Shown: positions 6,236-7,229 of the stretch, one piece after another
How positions within the stretch are numbered: position 1 is the stretch's first letter
Layout: the number at the start of each line of letters is the position of its first letter
Assembly: GCA_948496895.1 (NCBI GenBank)
Contig: CAOOJO010000132.1
Span: forward strand, 1-7,229
DNA: 7,229 bases
Reading direction: 5' to 3'
Source of the DNA: an uncultured Acetatifactor sp.
GTDB lineage: Bacteria; Bacillota; Clostridia; Lachnospirales; Lachnospiraceae
Notes under the pieces: generated by a model
What the model saw: only the letters and a program-made list of their open reading frames with translations
What the model was told of the DNA's origin: nothing
Database searches by the model: none
Made by a program: the position numbers and the translations under genes

Positions 6236-7229
6236 CTACACCTGCCTCTCGAACACCGGAATAGAATCGATCGGCGCCATGGCATGGACGACCTGGCCGC
6301 CCTGGTACTCCTTCCCGTCCCTGGTGTCCCGCCAGGCACCAACCGGCAGGTACACGTCCCGCTCAAACTGGTTCAGGCGCAGGATCGGCGCCACCAGATA
6401 CCTGTCCCCGAACATGTATTGATCCTGCAGCTCCCAGCACCTTTCGTCCTCCGGGAACTCGTAGAACATGGTGCGGATTAGCGGGGAGCCGTTCTCCGAG
6501 GCCTCCCTGTAGAGCCCCCTGATATAATCGTGCATGCCCCTGCGGATGTCCAGGTACTTGCGCATGATGCGGTAATTCTCCTCCCCGTAGCTCCACAGCT
6601 CGTTGGGCTGGCCCGTGTGCAGATAGCCGCCGCCCCAGTCCCTGTCGTCCAGGGGCGGGATATTGTAAGGCCCCCTGTCCCCGTGCATCCGCAGCACCGC
6701 GGAATACACCGCGAACTCATACCAGCGGATCAGGAGCTGCTGGAAATCCGGGTCGTTCACATCGTCCGTCATGAACCCGCCTACATCTGTAGTCCACCAG
6801 GGGATGCCCGCCAGCCCCATGTTCAGCCCCGCCTGGAGCTGGTCATAGAGGGCCTCGAAGGTGCTGGGCACATCCCCGGACCAGACCACATTGCCGTACT
6901 TCTGGCTCCCCGCCCAGGCGCAGCGCAGCAGGTTTACGATTTCCTCGTTCCCCAATGCCTTCATGTTGTCATAGAAGACACGGCTGTAGAGCTGGGGATA
7001 GATATTGCTGCAGGACAGGGCGGGCCCCTCCATGTACCGGTAGTGGTCGAAATCGTACACCCCGTAATCCGGCTCGGAATTGTCCAGCCAGAAAGCGTCT
7101 ATCCCCAGGTCGTAATAATTCCGCTTGCAGACCTCCCACACATACTGCCTGGCCTCCGGATTGAACACGTCGATTTCCACGCAGTCCCCCTGGTAATCGT
7201 AGGTCTGGGCCGCCCCGCGCTCCGTCCGG
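6236..7229 (-). CDS. Glycoside hydrolase family 31 alpha-glycosidase (5' partial, C-terminal part)
   Basis: The frame is open to the right edge: before the GTG at 7178-7180 it reads RTERGAAQTYDYQGDC, a conserved part of the GH31 barrel, so that codon is not the start. About 330 residues are visible, roughly the C-terminal half of a family whose members usually have 650-800. GH31 enzymes cleave alpha-glucosides or alpha-xylosides with retention. Landmarks, numbered from the edge: the IDAFWLDNSEPD segment with nucleophile Asp49 (codon 7082-7084), LLRCAWAGSQKYG, the WSGD motif with acid/base Asp119 (codon 6872-6874), then GIPWWTTDVGGF and the RMHGDRGP segment. The post-barrel beta domain follows (MFGDRYLVAPIL, DVYLPVGAWRD). 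The protein stops at APIDSIPVFERQV, where relatives generally continue with an R-x-G type segment and more residues, so the C-terminus looks a little short. Whether it is an alpha-glucosidase or alpha-xylosidase cannot be told. It converges on pheST. Confidence 0.93.
   Translation of the reverse strand, partial: RTERGAAQTYDYQGDCVEIDVFNPEARQYVWEVCKRNYYDLGIDAFWLDNSEPDYGVYDFDHYRYMEGPALSCSNIYPQLYSRVFYDNMKALGNEEIVNLLRCAWAGSQKYGNVVWSGDVPSTFEALYDQLQAGLNMGLAGIPWWTTDVGGFMTDDVNDPDFQQLLIRWYEFAVYSAVLRMHGDRGPYNIPPLDDRDWGGGYLHTGQPNELWSYGEENYRIMRKYLDIRRGMHDYIRGLYREASENGSPLIRTMFYEFPEDERCWELQDQYMFGDRYLVAPILRLNQFERDVYLPVGAWRDTRDGKEYQGGQVVHAMAPIDSIPVFERQV

Noticed and set aside
6207..6481. Plus-strand open frames of 65-71 residues near the GH31 end
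   Set aside because: They are antisense to the GH31 coding region and show no motif or ribosome site.
7178..7180. GTG on the minus strand as the start of the GH31 gene
   Set aside because: Upstream codons to the window edge encode the conserved GH31 stretch TYDYQGDC, so the gene begins outside the window.

Overview
The window looks like a chromosomal segment of a Gram-positive, GC-rich member of the Clostridia, most likely Lachnospiraceae or a close relative. This rests on the Phe-specific T-box leader in front of pheST, strong AGGAGG-type ribosome binding sites, the CxxC-x4-CxxC insert in PheS, and flanking carbohydrate-active enzyme genes of the gut-commensal kind. The assignment is inferred from gene content, not from a database search.

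Layout: (1) Bases 1-2141, plus strand, hold the end of a carbohydrate-related transcription unit. A large protein with glycoside-hydrolase-like features (start outside the window) overlaps by ATGA with a maltose/galactoside O-acetyltransferase-type hexapeptide protein. (2) Bases 2142-2505 are a regulatory region: an extended -10 promoter, a complete T-box riboswitch with UUC (Phe) specifier and UGGU acceptor-binding bulge, and its terminator/antiterminator. (3) Bases 2506-5955 are pheS and pheT, the two subunits of phenylalanyl-tRNA synthetase, 18 bases apart and intact. (4) A strong hairpin at 5962-6007 with A and T tracts on both sides can stop transcription on either strand. (5) Bases 6024-6230 hold a small unexplained minus-strand reading frame. 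(6) Bases 6236-7229, minus strand, hold the C-terminal half of a GH31 alpha-glycosidase that runs off the right edge and ends abruptly.

How the parts work together: pheS and pheT encode the alpha and beta subunits of one (alpha-beta)2 enzyme. They are probably induced when uncharged tRNA-Phe accumulates and binds the T-box leader. The sugar genes on both sides are functionally unrelated to pheST; the left ones appear to end only 8 bases before the pheST promoter without a terminator of their own. The window is mostly ordinary housekeeping plus sugar-catabolic DNA. The points most worth a second look are the abrupt GH31 C-terminus with its abutting small ORF, the unassigned hydrolase at the left edge, and possible read-through from the sugar genes into the T-box leader. 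I see no CRISPR array, insertion sequence, rRNA or tRNA gene, and no convincing novel multi-gene system.
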